Source: Notospermus geniculatus
Lineage: Eukaryota; Nemertea; Pilidiophora; Heteronemertea; Lineidae
Assembly (NCBI GenBank): GCA_002633025.1
Contig: NMRB01001160.1
Coordinates: forward strand, 44,251 to 108,250
Reading direction: 5' to 3'
Length of the DNA stretch: 64,000 bases
In this document: one piece after another, positions 10,386-21,380 of the stretch
Layout of the letters: the number at the start of each line of letters is the position of its first letter
Numbering within the stretch: the first letter of the stretch is position 1
Notes under the pieces: generated by a model
The model's database searches: none
Seen by the model: only the letters and a program-made list of their open reading frames with translations
Told to the model about the DNA's origin: nothing
Position numbers and translations under genes: made by a program

Positions 10386-11835
10386 TTTCCCTTTAAGTCA
10401 TGGTAATCATAATCATCATCATCTGTACCTCAGTAATTACCCGCTGCACGCGCCAATTTAACACGCTGAAATCAATATCCATTCAAACGTCTTTGAAAAG
10501 ACGCTCATCGATGTGGAAAATAGCGACCGTAGTCCTGAATAAATGTAATGCTATCTTCATTAGGGTGCCTTGATCAGGTGCCTAAATTTACCACAAATCT
10601 TTTGATGCTCCTTGGGTTCAATGGTATATTCAGCTGGTTAGAATGTTGCGGTATATTTCTTCCTTAGCGTCTAATTATGAAAGTGATCGTTCCATGATGA
10701 CCAGCCTTGAGAACGTGATATTATTGCACGAGTATGGCGAGGTCGTGACTTAATGAAGAGAGAGACATCAGCTTGCGTGCTTTGGTGGAAATAAGATTCA
10801 AGTGATAAGATTCAGCCAGGTGCTAAGTTCTCTTTCCCTATTTTAAATGGACGTTTACTCATTTCCGTTCTCTAGGCAGGGCCGCATTTAGCGGTGGGCA
10901 GGGGGGCAGTTGNGCACGCTTGGTTATAGCATCTCGCTGAAGGAGATTTTAACCACATTTGTACTCGGCAAGATCTTTAACCCGCCCGCAATTGAATTTG
11001 ATCTGTTTCTTAAGATGTGGTATTCCGTGGTCTGTTCAGGGCATTAGATAATGGTTGGTATGGATTTTGCATGGTTCTGTCGATGTGGAATGAAATTCAT
11101 CCTGCTGTGAGGTTTGGTTGCAGGGTGTGAGAGTTATTGAGTGGAGACAGCCCTCTGAAGCTAAATGGAAAACTGCTAAGAGTCGTTGGCCTATATTCAT
11201 AAAACCTTGCCAGCGCAGTTGGTTTCTAGTTGTGAACACTGGGTTATATTAATAAAGACTAGTAAATGCTTTTACTTGAATTTTGCAATACAAATGCACT
11301 AAGCAATGCTGCACAAATCTCAAGCAGGGCGTGCGCACAAAAGTTTAGGTGAAATAATTGTCTGAGAGGATGGGTTTGGTAGTGTTGTGCCACCTCCCCT
11401 AAAGGTACTGTCACACTGAAGTAGTTCTCAAAACGTCCTGCCCATTCTAAATGTCCTGCCCCATTGGCCAAATAATGCCTCAAAGTTCTGGAGCACCCTT
11501 CCCGTCCATGAAGTTTCTACTAGACTGTAAAAAGTTGCCACTACGTCCACTCCGCACAGTTTGAGCCCGTTCAGGAACATTTTCAAGAACGTACTGAGAA
11601 CTAGCTCAGTGTGATGGGGGCATAAACTACCCCAACAATAACTTGCAATCATTTTCTGATGACAACACCTCATTATCTCGTCTGCTAAACCATCGACATC
11701 TGAATCACCATCTCATTCCACATAAACATAGCTAATGCCGGCAGTCCTTGTTCCAATCAAATATAAGTTGACTTTTCATTAGCGAGGTGTTGAGAGGGGC
11801 TTTGGTACATTTTGCTTGACTAGCTGAGCTATTGA
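10386..11835. other. No gene recognised; one MITE end
   Basis: Mostly unique sequence with one N at 10913. At 11245-11330 there is a one-sided relative of the 6633-6745 element (taaatgcttttacttgaatt). No exon with matched splice sites was found. Confidence 0.5.
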
Positions 11836-11837
11836 TT

Positions 11838-11925
11838 GTGTCATTGGTATGTCCTTCTGGCGTTTCAGAAGTCATGCTGTGTATCATTGGTACGTCCTTC
11901 TGGCGTTTCAGAAGTGATGCTGTTT
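11838..11925. repeat. Two-copy tandem repeat, unit about 47 bases
   Basis: The block cattggtatgtccttctggc followed by gtttcagaagtcatgctgtg occurs twice in a row with single-base changes. Confidence 0.8.
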
Positions 11926-11960
11926 TTAGAGTTGGTGTTCTATGAAGACAACAAGAATAG

Positions 11961-12118
11961 GAGCAGTCAGCCATGCATATTGCCAAAAGATGGCAGCAAA
12001 GTTCTAGTGGACCAATACACAGGAAAATCCACATGATTGGTGCTCGATCAAGAATGAATGGGTCTGCTATATGCACTGAATTGGGCCGTAGTGACACCTA
12101 TTGGTCAACTCACTGAAA
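11961..12118 (+). repeat. Dispersed repeat, copy 1 of 2
   Basis: Shares long blocks (gccaaaagatggcagcaaag, gggccgtagtgacacctatt) in the same order with 27533-27698. No terminal inverted repeats seen; element type unknown. Confidence 0.75.
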
Positions 12119-12147
12119 GCTTCTTTCGGCTTGCTCTACCTAAGGAA

Positions 12148-12318
12148 CCACGGTGGTCTAGTTGCTTGGGTCTGTGGCTAGCAGTGTGAGACTTTGGGCA
12201 AGTCTCTTTGCCTCTCCACCCAGGTGTTTTAATGGGTACCGGGCGGAAATGCTCAGATTGTAGCGCTGAATGGGCAGCTCACGTGAGTTCTACTCAAAGT
12301 TTCAAGATAGACTGGGGT
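12148..12318 (+). mobile_element. SINE family B copy
   Basis: Begins accacggtggtctagttgct (tRNA-like 5' part), then gcaagtctctttgcctctcc, and gaaatgctcagattgtagcg, ending near caagatagactggggtt. Matches the minus-strand copy at 5901-6093 over the whole length. Confidence 0.7.
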
Positions 12319-12329
12319 TGGCACGGCAA

Positions 12330-13040
12330 TGGTCCAATATTTGAAATCTCTACACATTGTGTTTCAAAAAGATTTTTTCCCAAAGACAGATTTAGACATG
12401 CTAGACTGTGTACAGACAGAGTGGTGTTGGCTACATACTAGGTGGTACCGAACACGAACTCTTGTCCTTCCCATGGAAAAAGTCGAGCATGTTTGATACT
12501 CTGTATACCCCTCTATGGATGCTTTTGAAAAATTTGCCGTGTGGAAACCGGTAATTGAAAATGCCGTATTCATACATGACAAGACACGGTCTTCTAAAAT
12601 GTACCCAATACATACAGAGTGTAGCGTGTACGTCTTCGTGTTCACAGCCTAACAGCACTGACTGAAGGTCACTGCTTGAGTGTACCGGTACATATAATTT
12701 GGAAAAAAATTAGAAAAAAATGATGTCCAAGTCAATTGAAAAGTTCTATTGAGCTGTTTTTTCCGTTCTCTGTAGTGTTGTTTAGATTAATCTTGTAGAA
12801 AAAAACTGTTCCATCTCTGTCAGTGCCATTGACACAAATCTAATGATATTTCTTATTAACTTTGTAATTACGATAATTATCGTGTCAAGTTGGATGAGAT
12901 GGGAAGTGAATGAAATTGTCGATATCAAGGTCTGTTTGCCAGCTTTGTAGAGATGCACGATTAGTGGTGCCACCTGGGAATTCTGCCTGGAACTAACACT
13001 GTTCATCCATCTGAAGTATCAGTGCCAGTGGTGCTAGTGT
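12330..13040. other. No gene recognised
   Basis: Unique-looking intergenic sequence without a supportable exon, RNA gene or clear repeat. Confidence 0.45.
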
Positions 13041-13044
13041 TGTT

Positions 13045-13170
13045 AATCCAATGGGACAGGGTACCAGTATCTATGGAACAGGGTACCCAGTATCTATGGA
13101 ACAGGGTCCGCAGTATCTATGGAACAGGGTACCCAGTATCTATGGAACAGGGTACCCAGTATCTAGGGTA
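13045..13170. repeat. Minisatellite, unit 23 bases
   Basis: About five copies of gtatctatggaacagggtac plus cca, with one variant unit (gtccgca). Confidence 0.85.
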
Positions 13171-13229
13171 ACGGCTGCCTGTAAGGGTCGGGGGTTAGGG
13201 GTTAGGGTTAGGATTAGAAGTAGGCTTTA

Positions 13230-13358
13230 GGGGTCGTATTCATAAAGCAGTTCTATCGTTAGGACCGTCTTAGGCCGGTTTCAAGTATCGTCAACTACTG
13301 TACTTGGAACCGGCCTAAGACGGTTCTAACGATAGAACTGCTTTATGAATACGACCCT
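13230..13358. mobile_element. MITE-like hairpin with very long arms
   Basis: Arms of almost 60 bases: gggtcgtattcataaagcag pairs with ctgctttatgaatacgaccc, and the pairing continues through ttctatcgttaggaccgtct and ggccggttt. The loop is only about 10-15 bases. The cgtattcataaag end resembles those at 24559-24668 and 26905-27022, so it may be the same superfamily. Confidence 0.85.
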
Positions 13359-13380
13359 AGGGGACTGGGGTAGGATGCCT

Positions 13381-13709
13381 GGGCCAACCGTACAGAAAGT
13401 CCGATATTGCTTTCGGCGCCTATTGGTGGTTTAGTTAAAGGACCACGGCATGCAGTCTCTAATGGGTAATCATTTGACTGCTGATGTAGAGGGAGCCACC
13501 TAGCAGCAGCAAAATGGACTACAAAAATGCATTACAAAATGTACGTAGTAAATCGGGTCAATTCGCCGACAGCGTAGTTAGTCCTGGGTTGGAGAGTGGC
13601 GTGGTGGTGCCAGCTGGCGAGAAAAAGTGGCAATACCTTGGTCCTTTAATGGGAAAACAACTGCCGATAGATGCCGGTAGCACTATCGGACTTTCTGTGC
13701 GATCGGCCC
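13381..13709. mobile_element. MITE-like element, gggcc(g)accg ends, host of a nested MITE
   Basis: Left end gggccaaccgtacagaaagt pairs with right end actttctgtgcgatcggccc; the arms extend about 50 bases (tattggtggttt / aactgccgatag). The same termini occur at 34944-35199 and, as tandem units, at 34506-34975. The centre is occupied by another inverted-repeat element at 13436-13649. Confidence 0.8.
13436..13649. mobile_element. MITE-like element nested inside 13381-13709
   Basis: Ends taaaggaccacggcatgcag and ttggtccttta form imperfect inverted repeats. The termini match those of 18686-18973, which supports a separate family. Any reading frame starting at 13514 lies wholly inside it. Confidence 0.7.
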
Positions 13710-14234
13710 AGCTATTAAGGGTTGTGGGATAGGGGCCAGGGGTTAGGATTCAGAGTGGACAACATTCACCCCTTCAGCAGTACTGCCTGTAACCTGCTAT
13801 GGAATAGAACAAAGCCAGAAACTGAAGCTCTCTCTCTCCAGATAGACCGCACGCACAGTGATCTGATACCAGACACAACCCTCGTCTGCCTCTTCCACTT
13901 TCAATCGATATCTTCTGCGACATTTTCTGGGTCATTACGGTTGAACTTTCCATTTCACCACTAGAAAATGAAGGATAATGCACTATAATTGGGTTTTCCC
14001 ATTAAATCTAAGTGCAAGGCATTCAGTTTGGGAAGACAGGATCATTTTTGAAAACAAGAAAAAATGAGAAGGAGGTGTTAATGAAATTGGTTTTATTGCC
14101 GCTTAAGTTGGTTGAATTTGAATCCGTCTTCCTTGTTGGAAATCTCCTAACCTTCCCTGATTTAATTGTTCGTAACCCTTTCTGATGAAAACGGAGCAGA
14201 TTTGAATACTGCTTTGTTGATGATGATGATGATG

Positions 14235-14781
14235 NNNNNNNNNNNNNNNNNNNNNNNNNNNNNNNNNNNNNNNNNNNNNNNNNNNNNNNNNNNNNNNNNN
14301 NNNNNNNNNNNNNNNNNNNNNNNNNNNNNNNNNNNNNNNNNNNNNNNNNNNNNNNNNNNNNNNNNNNNNNNNNNNNNNNNNNNNNNNNNNNNNNNNNNNN
14401 NNNNNNNNNNNNNNNNNNNNNNNNNNNNNNNNNNNNNNNNNNNNNNNNNNNNNNNNNNNNNNNNNNNNNNNNNNNNNNNNNNNNNNNNNNNNNNNNNNNN
14501 NNNNNNNNNNNNNNNNNNNNNNNNNNNNNNNNNNNNNNNNNNNNNNNNNNNNNNNNNNNNNNNNNNNNNNNNNNNNNNNNNNNNNNNNNNNNNNNNNNNN
14601 NNNNNNNNNNNNNNNNNNNNNNNNNNNNNNNNNNNNNNNNNNNNNNNNNNNNNNNNNNNNNNNNNNNNNNNNNNNNNNNNNNNNNNNNNNNNNNNNNNNN
14701 NNNNNNNNNNNNNNNNNNNNNNNNNNNNNNNNNNNNNNNNNNNNNNNNNNNNNNNNNNNNNNNNNNNNNNNNNNNNNNNNN
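14235..14781. other. Assembly gap, 547 N
   Basis: Run of N preceded by a short gat trinucleotide repeat (about 14217-14234) and followed directly by the left end of an inverted-repeat element. An upstream exon of the gene could be hidden here. Confidence 0.99.
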
Positions 14782-15005
14782 TACAATCACGAGAGCTACT
14801 GTAGCCGTCGATTCACATTTTGGTTCGTACAAAAATGTGAGAAAGTTTCTTAGCAAAAGTTAGATGACGAAAAACAGGTGTTGTGGTCAGAGTCGATCAT
14901 CAATGAGATTATTTCACATGGAAGCATGCCACTTTCACGGGACTTTCTCAACGAGTGTTTGAACCAAAATGTGAATCGACGGCTACGGTAGCTCTCGTGA
15001 TTGTA
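14782..15005. mobile_element. MITE-like inverted-repeat element
   Basis: Left end tacaatcacgagagctac and right end gtagctctcgtgattgta pair over about 45 bases with few mismatches (continuing cgtcgattcacatttt / aaaatgtgaatcgacg). It ends about 105 bases before the first recognised exon. The left boundary touches the assembly gap. Confidence 0.85.
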
Positions 15006-15110
15006 TGGCTTTAACCCTACATGAATTGCAGGGACAATGTTACACAAGTTTGAACACTGTAGATAGTATATTTTGTTAACTCCTGCTGACTGAGTTCCCT
15101 TTTCATACAG

Positions 15111-15200
15111 GGAGGTTTCCTATCCAACCCCCCAGTGAGGCAGAAGAGGCACGTTGCCAACCGAACTTCGCCAGACCAACGGCCGTCGTCACCTCCCGCC
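15111..15200 (+). CDS. Exon 1 seen of the type II membrane protein gene (cytoplasmic part)
   Basis: A 90-base exon, phase 0 at both ends. It is preceded by an acceptor with a pyrimidine tract (gttcccttttcatacag) and followed by a strong donor gtaagt. It encodes 30 residues rich in Pro, Arg and Ser, ending SSPPA, and joins in frame to exon 2, which opens SDHEGGRPRP. The charge and low complexity suit a cytoplasmic tail ahead of a signal anchor. No start codon lies in the exon, so at least one upstream exon is missing, perhaps in the gap at 14235-14781. The assignment rests on splice sites, phase match and composition; it is the least certain of the 5' exons. Confidence 0.65.
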
Positions 15201-15273
15201 GTAAGTTTTACAAAGCAGATATTTGTCAGTTAATGCAGTCAAGAGGTGCATCCTGATGTAGATCAGGAGTTCT

Positions 15274-15428
15274 TAAGGCCTGAACCCACTGTCGCGTTTT
15301 CCCGCCGCGGTTTCATCACTGCCCAACAAATTCTTTGTTACATTCTCGGTCCGCTGCCTTTTAACAAAGCATTTTCTGCCGCTGCGTTTTCCCGCTGCGG
15401 GAAAACGCGTCAGTGGGTTCGGGCCTTA
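15274..15428. mobile_element. MITE-like inverted-repeat element
   Basis: Left end taaggcctgaacccactgtc and right end cagtgggttcgggcctta pair, followed inside by gcgttttcccgc / gcgggaaaacgc. Lies 73 bases into the intron after exon 1. Confidence 0.85.
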
Positions 15429-15462
15429 AGTGTCCTATTGCCAATGTCAGCATTTGTATGTG

Positions 15463-15612
15463 GTGTCAATTGTGGACTTGTGTCTGAAAAACCACCTTCA
15501 AACTGTGGACCCAGCAGCAAATGGGAACGTCCCCACTTGAAGGCCTGCCAAATGACATTATATGCCATGCTGGATCAATAAAGGTAGTTGGCACATAATG
15601 TCCCCATTTGGA
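15463..15612 (+). repeat. Dispersed repeat, copy 1 of 2
   Basis: Similar in order and content to 57580-57735 (gtggacttgtgtctgaaaa, cctgccaaatg, gtccccac). Imperfect; element type unknown. Confidence 0.5.
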
Positions 15613-16737
15613 TAGGATCAAGTCTTATGTCCTCAGTTAGTTGATTTTTTGATGGCCATTCATTTCAATACTGACCAAGTGGAGACACACACCAAATACA
15701 TAAATCTGGACTTCATGCAAGTCCCCATTTGTGTAGTCTCGCTTGCCAGACGCTACGGGCTCACCCCCTCGGTAAACCACACTCCGCGTCTGGCTCTTTT
15801 AGAGATTAACAGTCGTGAGTTTTCCCAACCTCGTTTGCTTTCTGACAATATGGCGAGTGGTCCAAGGTTGTCTGAGCGAACTGTACCCCTGGGGACAGGG
15901 TTGGGTTTTTCCTGGAAGTAATTTCCGCGGGAATTATGAGTGAGAAAGCGTGGTGATTGGCTGGAGCCCAGTGGAGTGCCATCTAGTGGTGTTACCGGCT
16001 TTTGAGCCCCAAATGTGCCAGTGTGTAGGAGACCGGGACGTCGGATACACACTGGGGCCGAGTGTACCATTTGTGTAGCACAGAATGGGATGTTCTCATT
16101 TGACACATAGTACACGTATGGTGTGGATGCTTAAGGGACCTCAGGTTGGAAGACATGAAATAAAAAGGAAGGTATGCCTGATGAAATAAATGAGTTAAGT
16201 GTACTGGGTATCGGCTTCACTCAGGTCAATTAACTCCCCCTTATATCATGTGGTTATAAAATTGCCTTCAAACCATTTTTAATTCAAGTCCATACATACC
16301 CCTAAGGACCAAACTTTAGACTGCCTATAAGCAATTTAAGTAACAAGCAATTATTATGAAAAATATCCTATTTTCAATTCTGTGGCAATGATCTAGAGGT
16401 CTGTTGTCAGACATAAGATACTTTAAAGAGCGTTTAAAATTCTGTGGCCGCTTTGATAAACATCTTTCATTTCCTTAACTTGTCCTCATGACACAAACCA
16501 ATGTCATTAAATCATGCTTCGTGAGTAGAAGAATACAAATGCGGTGCGAATATTAGAATATCTTTTTTGGACGGAGTTTCACCCCGTTGATGATTGATTG
16601 GGTCGTCGTCAGTCTTGTTGATTGCTGAAATTTCGGTAATGTGGTATCTGGAAGGTTTGGCTGCCTGACAGCACGGCGCCACTGTTTTACAAATTTTTTT
16701 GTTGGAAAATGTGTGATTGTGGCCAGCTGAATGACGT
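15613..16737. other. Intron sequence, nothing recognised
   Basis: Part of the 5.75 kb intron after exon 1. I found no exon pair of splice sites with an open phase-0 frame here. Confidence 0.45.
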
Positions 16738-16972
16738 AATAGACAATATCACTCTAAAAGCACCGATGGATCCGTCAGCGTCATGACGTCCCGCACGTCA
16801 TTTCTGAATGCCATGACGCGACTTGAAAAAAATTCAGTTGTTTCAGCGATCATGACGTCGTGAAACAATCTGATTTTTTTCGTCTCACCTGAAGACATCA
16901 TGAAATGACGTGCGGGACGTCATGACGCTGACCCCGTCAGGTGCTGCGCTCTTTTGGAGTGATAGAGTCTAC
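16738..16972. mobile_element. MITE-like element, aatagac...tatcactc ends
   Basis: Left end taatagacaatatcactcta and right end ggagtgatagagtcta pair. A second inner pair tgacgtcccgcacgtca / tgacgtgcgggacgtca is perfect. A related copy lies at 26154-26346. Confidence 0.85.
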
Positions 16973-16989
16973 AGCTTCTTCTGCCATCA

Positions 16990-17150
16990 CCAGGTCATGT
17001 GACACAGGCTAACCAATCAGGTGTCAGAATGTTTCGTCTACCAGTCCTGGTCATGTGACACAGGCTAACCAATCAGGTGTCAGAATGTTTCGTCTACCAG
17101 TCCTGGTCATGTGACACATGCTAACCAATCAGGTGTCAGAATGTTTCTTC
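16990..17150. repeat. Tandem repeat, unit 56 bases, nearly three copies
   Basis: Units begin ggtcatgtgacacaggctaa and contain ccaatcaggtgtcagaatgt; the third copy is truncated. Almost no divergence between units. Confidence 0.9.
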
Positions 17151-17925
17151 TCATGCAAATGAACTTACAGACCAGTGACCTTTCAAAACTAAGCAATGAA
17201 TGCTATATTTTATTGATTCCGTGAAAAATACATGAAAAAATTCATTGAAATTGAGTTATTAATGTTTAAAAACCGTGCAAGGTTACGAGCGGAATAAAAT
17301 TCACGGACAATATTTGAACAATAACTGCTGATTGAAGTCATTAAAACACATCTGTGCTGGTCATTAACACATGGGTTATTCAACTCGTAGTGGGAATATT
17401 TCACTTTCTGTTTTGGATTATAATATACGGGCTCCACCAGCTGTTACCTGTCGATTTTGTACCCAACAATACTCTAGGTGATAAGAAAAGCTACGCTTTG
17501 TCCAGGCTTCTGTGATGGGCGTTTTATGATAGATACTTACGCATATTATTATGTACTCTCTGCGTGTGCAGTTTCCAGGAACTGTTTCTGGCCTCTATGA
17601 TGTAAAGTTGCACCAGATTGCACCAAAGTTACATTTCTTTCTACAAGACAATACCCATTCAGTGGGGTACATGCACTGCTAAATTCATGCGTCGCGTCAT
17701 TTGGAGAGCTTGGGGAACGTAATGACGTCATACCCATTCGTGAGGTGTAATGACGTCATTCCATCACACATGACGTTGCCGACATCACGGATGATGCGAT
17801 GGCAATCTTGGTGACGTCATGACGTCAAAAGGCCTATTTTCGTTAATATGTTGATATTTCGAAAACTCTAAGTCATATCAAAATTCAGGCTTCGCAAGGA
17901 CACTTCCCAGGTCTGTCTGCATGTG

Positions 17926-18195
17926 CATACCACGCTTAGCAAGCAGCCGGTCCCGGGTTCGAATCCGGCCTGGGTCATATGGGATTAATCTTCCCCGGCT
18001 CTTTACGTCCGTCGCATGGGATAGTACGCCGTGGTGCCATGTACATTGTACCTTGCAAGGGCAAGTAAACGACCCCATCCAAGTGAGGAACATGAGAAGC
18101 TTGAGATGGCTTCTTCTGTACTTACCAGGGCCAATAATGCTATGGCGTAGGCCTGATGGAAAAATACAATACAATACAATACAATACATTATAAT
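17926..18195 (+). mobile_element. SINE family A with an AATAC tail
   Basis: The 5' end is slightly truncated (no A box), but the B box gggttcgaatcc is perfect. The body has gtaaacgaccccatcc and gatggaaaaatac and ends in repeated aatac units, then degenerating atac-rich DNA to about 18230. The simple-repeat tail is typical of SINE 3' ends. Confidence 0.9.
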
Positions 18196-18685
18196 GGAAT
18201 ACAATGCAGTACAACACAATACAATGAGTCTTGTATTACAATGGTGACTAATTCTGTGTCATGTGGCTTCACACTTTCATACAATGACAGCACTGAGCGT
18301 GACAAAGCCTGGCTATGGGCCTAACAATAGAAAGCGATGTCGATTTGACCGCACATTAGGAATCCTGGTTATCAATGGGCGTGCCCTAAAATGTGCATGT
18401 GATTGGTCATCTTTGGCAATGGTCCTTAACATGCACTCAGGCACGGATCCAACGGGGCGCGCATCCGGCACATGCCCCTATTTCGGCCTACAAATCAGTA
18501 AAATTGATATTCTGAATTTGGCGCAAATCATTGAAATTCATCACAGATTTCAATGTTTCTAGCAAGTACGCCAGCCTCTTTCCCGAAATTCAATCCGCCC
18601 TTGCCACTTAAGTGGGCTCAAAGGGAGATTATTGGTGGCTGCCCACTGATGTGTGGAAACACAGTATATAACCTTCTGTTTATAC

Positions 18686-18973
18686 TTAAAGGACCACTGT
18701 ATTGCATCTTTCTGTCGACAGCCGGCGCCACCGGCACCATGCTCCAATACTGTAGTTAAGCCTTTCGCCCCAGTGTTGGAGAATGTATGATTACAGTCTC
18801 GGTCACCCAGCCGCTGGGGATCGAACAAGTTTGTGTAGCAGTACTGCGGAACGAAACGGCTGGCTGCGCGAGACAAGTTGCATGCGGTAGTTTACCAAGT
18901 CGTTAATAGAGGTCTCCCCTTAACGCGGGTACGTGTAACGCAGGATTGAGAAGCAATACTGTGGTCCTTTAAA
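18686..18973. mobile_element. MITE-like element, ttaaaggaccac ends
   Basis: Left end ttaaaggaccactgtattgc and right end gcaatactgtggtcctttaa are inverted repeats. The same termini bound the nested element at 13436-13649. Confidence 0.8.
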
Positions 18974-19382
18974 CTTTCAAGTTTCAAATTTGCCAGCCGT
19001 GGAAGCAATTTTAGGTGATCAGCTGTTGACACTGTCCCGGGCACAATCATTGTGGACTATGGAATGATACCTTGCTGCTGTCCATTTCATTAGAAACATA
19101 GTGCTGCAAAATACAACATTGATGATGTACGTTTTTCTGTTTTATTCAATTCAAGGCACTTATCACAAATATTTGAATGTTAATGACGTGATTACTATCA
19201 TTCTGGTACATATTGTCGGTCATTACTTATTGACGTGATTGTTAGCCGCCATTTGTAATAGCCATCGCGACGGCAATTGGCAGGAATTGATTTTTATTTC
19301 GATCATTCTATGATATCAAATTGGAACAAGTCGACCACATGCCACCTGGCTTCAACTGCTTTATGGATTTTTCTAGTGTAAG

Positions 19383-19535
19383 GATATTCTATGGTTGAAC
19401 TGCCCATAGCTTTCTGTGGTTGAACTGCCCATAGCTTTCTCTGGTTGAACTGCCCATAGCTTTCTGTGGTTGAAATGCCCATAGCTTTCTATGGTTGAAC
19501 TGCCCATAGCTTTCTCTAGTTGAGCTGCCCATAGA
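19383..19535. repeat. Minisatellite, unit 25 bases, about six copies
   Basis: Unit ggttgaactgcccatagctt plus tctgt-type variation. Open frames across it are artefacts. Confidence 0.9.
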
Positions 19536-19996
19536 GAGCCGACTTGCAGGAGAAAACTCTCAAATGGATCAGTCCTTAAAGACGTGCAGAAAATTCCTTT
19601 ACATGTTGATCTACATGTAGAATTGCCTACACACGCCTTGTATTTACCCCGCACACCTGTCAACAAACACAGGCTGTCCAGTTCGTGAGAGTTTGTTTGC
19701 CAAAGTCCACATTCACTTGAGAAGTTCAATTCAGTTTGTATTGGCTCAGGTTTCCGTTCATGTTTCAACTCCAGCATCGGCTGCACATGTTTGACCGTGT
19801 TCTCATACTCAATTCTCAATAGGCCTAATCGTTTTAAACCCCCTTGTCATTGATTTTGTGTTCATGTCACAGATTGGTGAGTCATTACAGCATGCAGTAT
19901 CCGATGTAGGCCTACCACAATATTGTGTTACTGTACAGTATTGATGCTTGGTGCACTTGGCAATTACACCGGCACACGATGAAATTTACTTATTTC

Positions 19997-20190
19997 CGAC
20001 CCGCTCCAGCAAAAGTAGGCACTTGTCGCAACTGAGGAAAGGGTTAACGGACTTACAACACAATAGCTGAAATGTACGTCTCTGCAGGTTGACAATAGTA
20101 GTGGACAGCAGTGGTATTAAATAGTTGAGTAAACTGATGACCAAGGATGATCACCTGCGACAAGTGCCTACTTTTACTGTAGCGGGTCAC
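19997..20190. mobile_element. MITE-like element, tgacccgctccagc family, copy 1 of 3
   Basis: Left end gacccgctccagcaaaagta and right end tacttttactgtagcgggtc are inverted repeats, continuing ggcacttgtcgca / tgcgacaagtgcc. Copies of similar length are at 23396-23575 and, in reverse, 28168-28365. Confidence 0.9.
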
Positions 20191-20356
20191 ATATTTAGTC
20201 TCACACAGTCATGGTTATACCCACACAATCCGCTTGCTGCATCAACATATGCACCCTGAGGGTCGACGATCTCCATTTGACACCATTTTGCCGGTCAAGA
20301 TGGCGTATATCTGTCTTGACATCGTCTGCAAACGTTCCAGTCTCTTTAGATGTAGT

Positions 20357-20840
20357 TAAGCCCAGCGTACATCGACCTTGCGACTGGAAGCAACTACCGG
20401 CAATGGCGTTTCCGGCAACGGTTGGCGACTACCTGGAACCAGCAGCAACTGATCAGATGCTCAAACAGGCCGATGTGCGGTCACTGGCAACGCTATTACC
20501 GACCGTTACTCGTAATTCCAGCCAGCTGCTCATGTTCTTCTCGTTGCCAATGGTTGCTTCTAGTCGTCTCAGTCGCTTCCGATATACGCGTGCTGGCAAT
20601 GAATTTCCTCATTTGTGGAGCACACCTAGTCACGTGAATGTTTATCACATGACTCCCGAGTGGTCCGATTGGAAGACATTGACAATTTCCATGTAGCATT
20701 CAGTACCATTGCCTGTCCGATGTGCGCGCTCCAGTTTCAAGACCAGATTGTGCCACTTGTTGCTGCAATGACCTGTCGTAATGCGTTCCGCTGTCATAAC
20801 GCGTTCCGATGTACGCGTTCCGTGCACATCGATAGCGACT
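20357..20840. mobile_element. MITE-like sequence related to 4768-5253
   Basis: Left end taagcccagcgtacatcgac and ttgcgactggaagcaac match the 4768 element. The interior repeats short gcaac/gttgc motifs and gatgtacgcg. The right end is uncertain. The 161-residue open frame at 20211-20696 runs through it and is not a gene. Confidence 0.55.
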
Positions 20841-20954
20841 GTTGTGTTCAGTCTTTAGGTCTTAACTCACTTGAAACCTGTACCAAAAACTTTTCTTGCA
20901 AAAGTGATTGTTATTTGATGATAATTCTAATTAATCATCGTTGTTTTGTTTCAG

Positions 20955-21141
20955 AGCGATCACGAGGGAGGTCGACCCCGGCCCCCTCCTGGTCGACGGT
21001 CCCCGCCAGGATCACGGGTAGTAAACAAGACTGCTCTTGCAACCATGGCTGTGATGACTATGTTAACTGTGGTGTATGCAGCTTGTATATATGAATACAA
21101 GGCAGATATAACTGTCAGGGTACCCAGGAATGTTCTAGTCA
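20955..21141 (+). CDS. Exon 2: Pro/Arg-rich segment plus signal-anchor membrane segment
   Basis: A 187-base exon, phase 0 in and phase 1 out. Acceptor tgttttgtttcag; donor a|gtaagt. It encodes SDHEGGRPRP, a basic Pro/Arg stretch, then the hydrophobic run TALATMAVMTMLTVVYAACI, then YEYKADITVRVPRNVLV. A basic flank before one hydrophobic segment of about 20 residues predicts a type II (N-inside) signal anchor, so the EGF and Cys-rich modules that follow would be extracellular. This topology is inferred from charge only. If the true N-terminus carries a cleavable signal, the orientation would differ. The exon joins exon 3 by completing codon a|at. Confidence 0.82.
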
Positions 21142-21182
21142 GTAAGTAAGACTTCTTTTCCAGGTATGGACCATTCTCACAT

Positions 21183-21380
21183 TCAAAGATCTGTGCACTT
21201 CCACCGAAATCTCAACCACAACCTCTGAAACTGAATGATGTGACGCCATCCATGATTCAACAATGGTGGAGTCTGATGCAACGTCTTCGACATCACTGTC
21301 GTGGGGTTGTCTGCGTCACGTCATTCAGTTTCAGACCGAGGTTGTGGTTGAGATTTCGGCAGAAGTGCGCATGTCTTTGT
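21183..21380. mobile_element. MITE-like element, agatctg(t/c)gcacttc ends, copy 1 of 2
   Basis: Ends aagatctgtgcacttccacc and gcagaagtgcgcatgtctt pair. The interior pair gaaactgaatga / tcattcagtttc is also inverted. Matches 54488-54690. Begins about 40 bases after exon 2. Confidence 0.8.

Noticed and set aside
13514-13540. Start codon plus nine codons ending at a gtacgt donor in phase 0, as a possible first exon
   Set aside because: Phase fits exon 1, but it lies inside a nested MITE and has no promoter or codon support.
14023-14856. Frames of 200-277 codons spanning the N run
   Set aside because: They are open only because N's were read through; real sequence contributes very little.
20211-20696. 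161-codon plus-strand frame just before exon 2
   Set aside because: It lies largely inside the cagtcgc-type MITE-like sequence and ends before the exon 2 acceptor.
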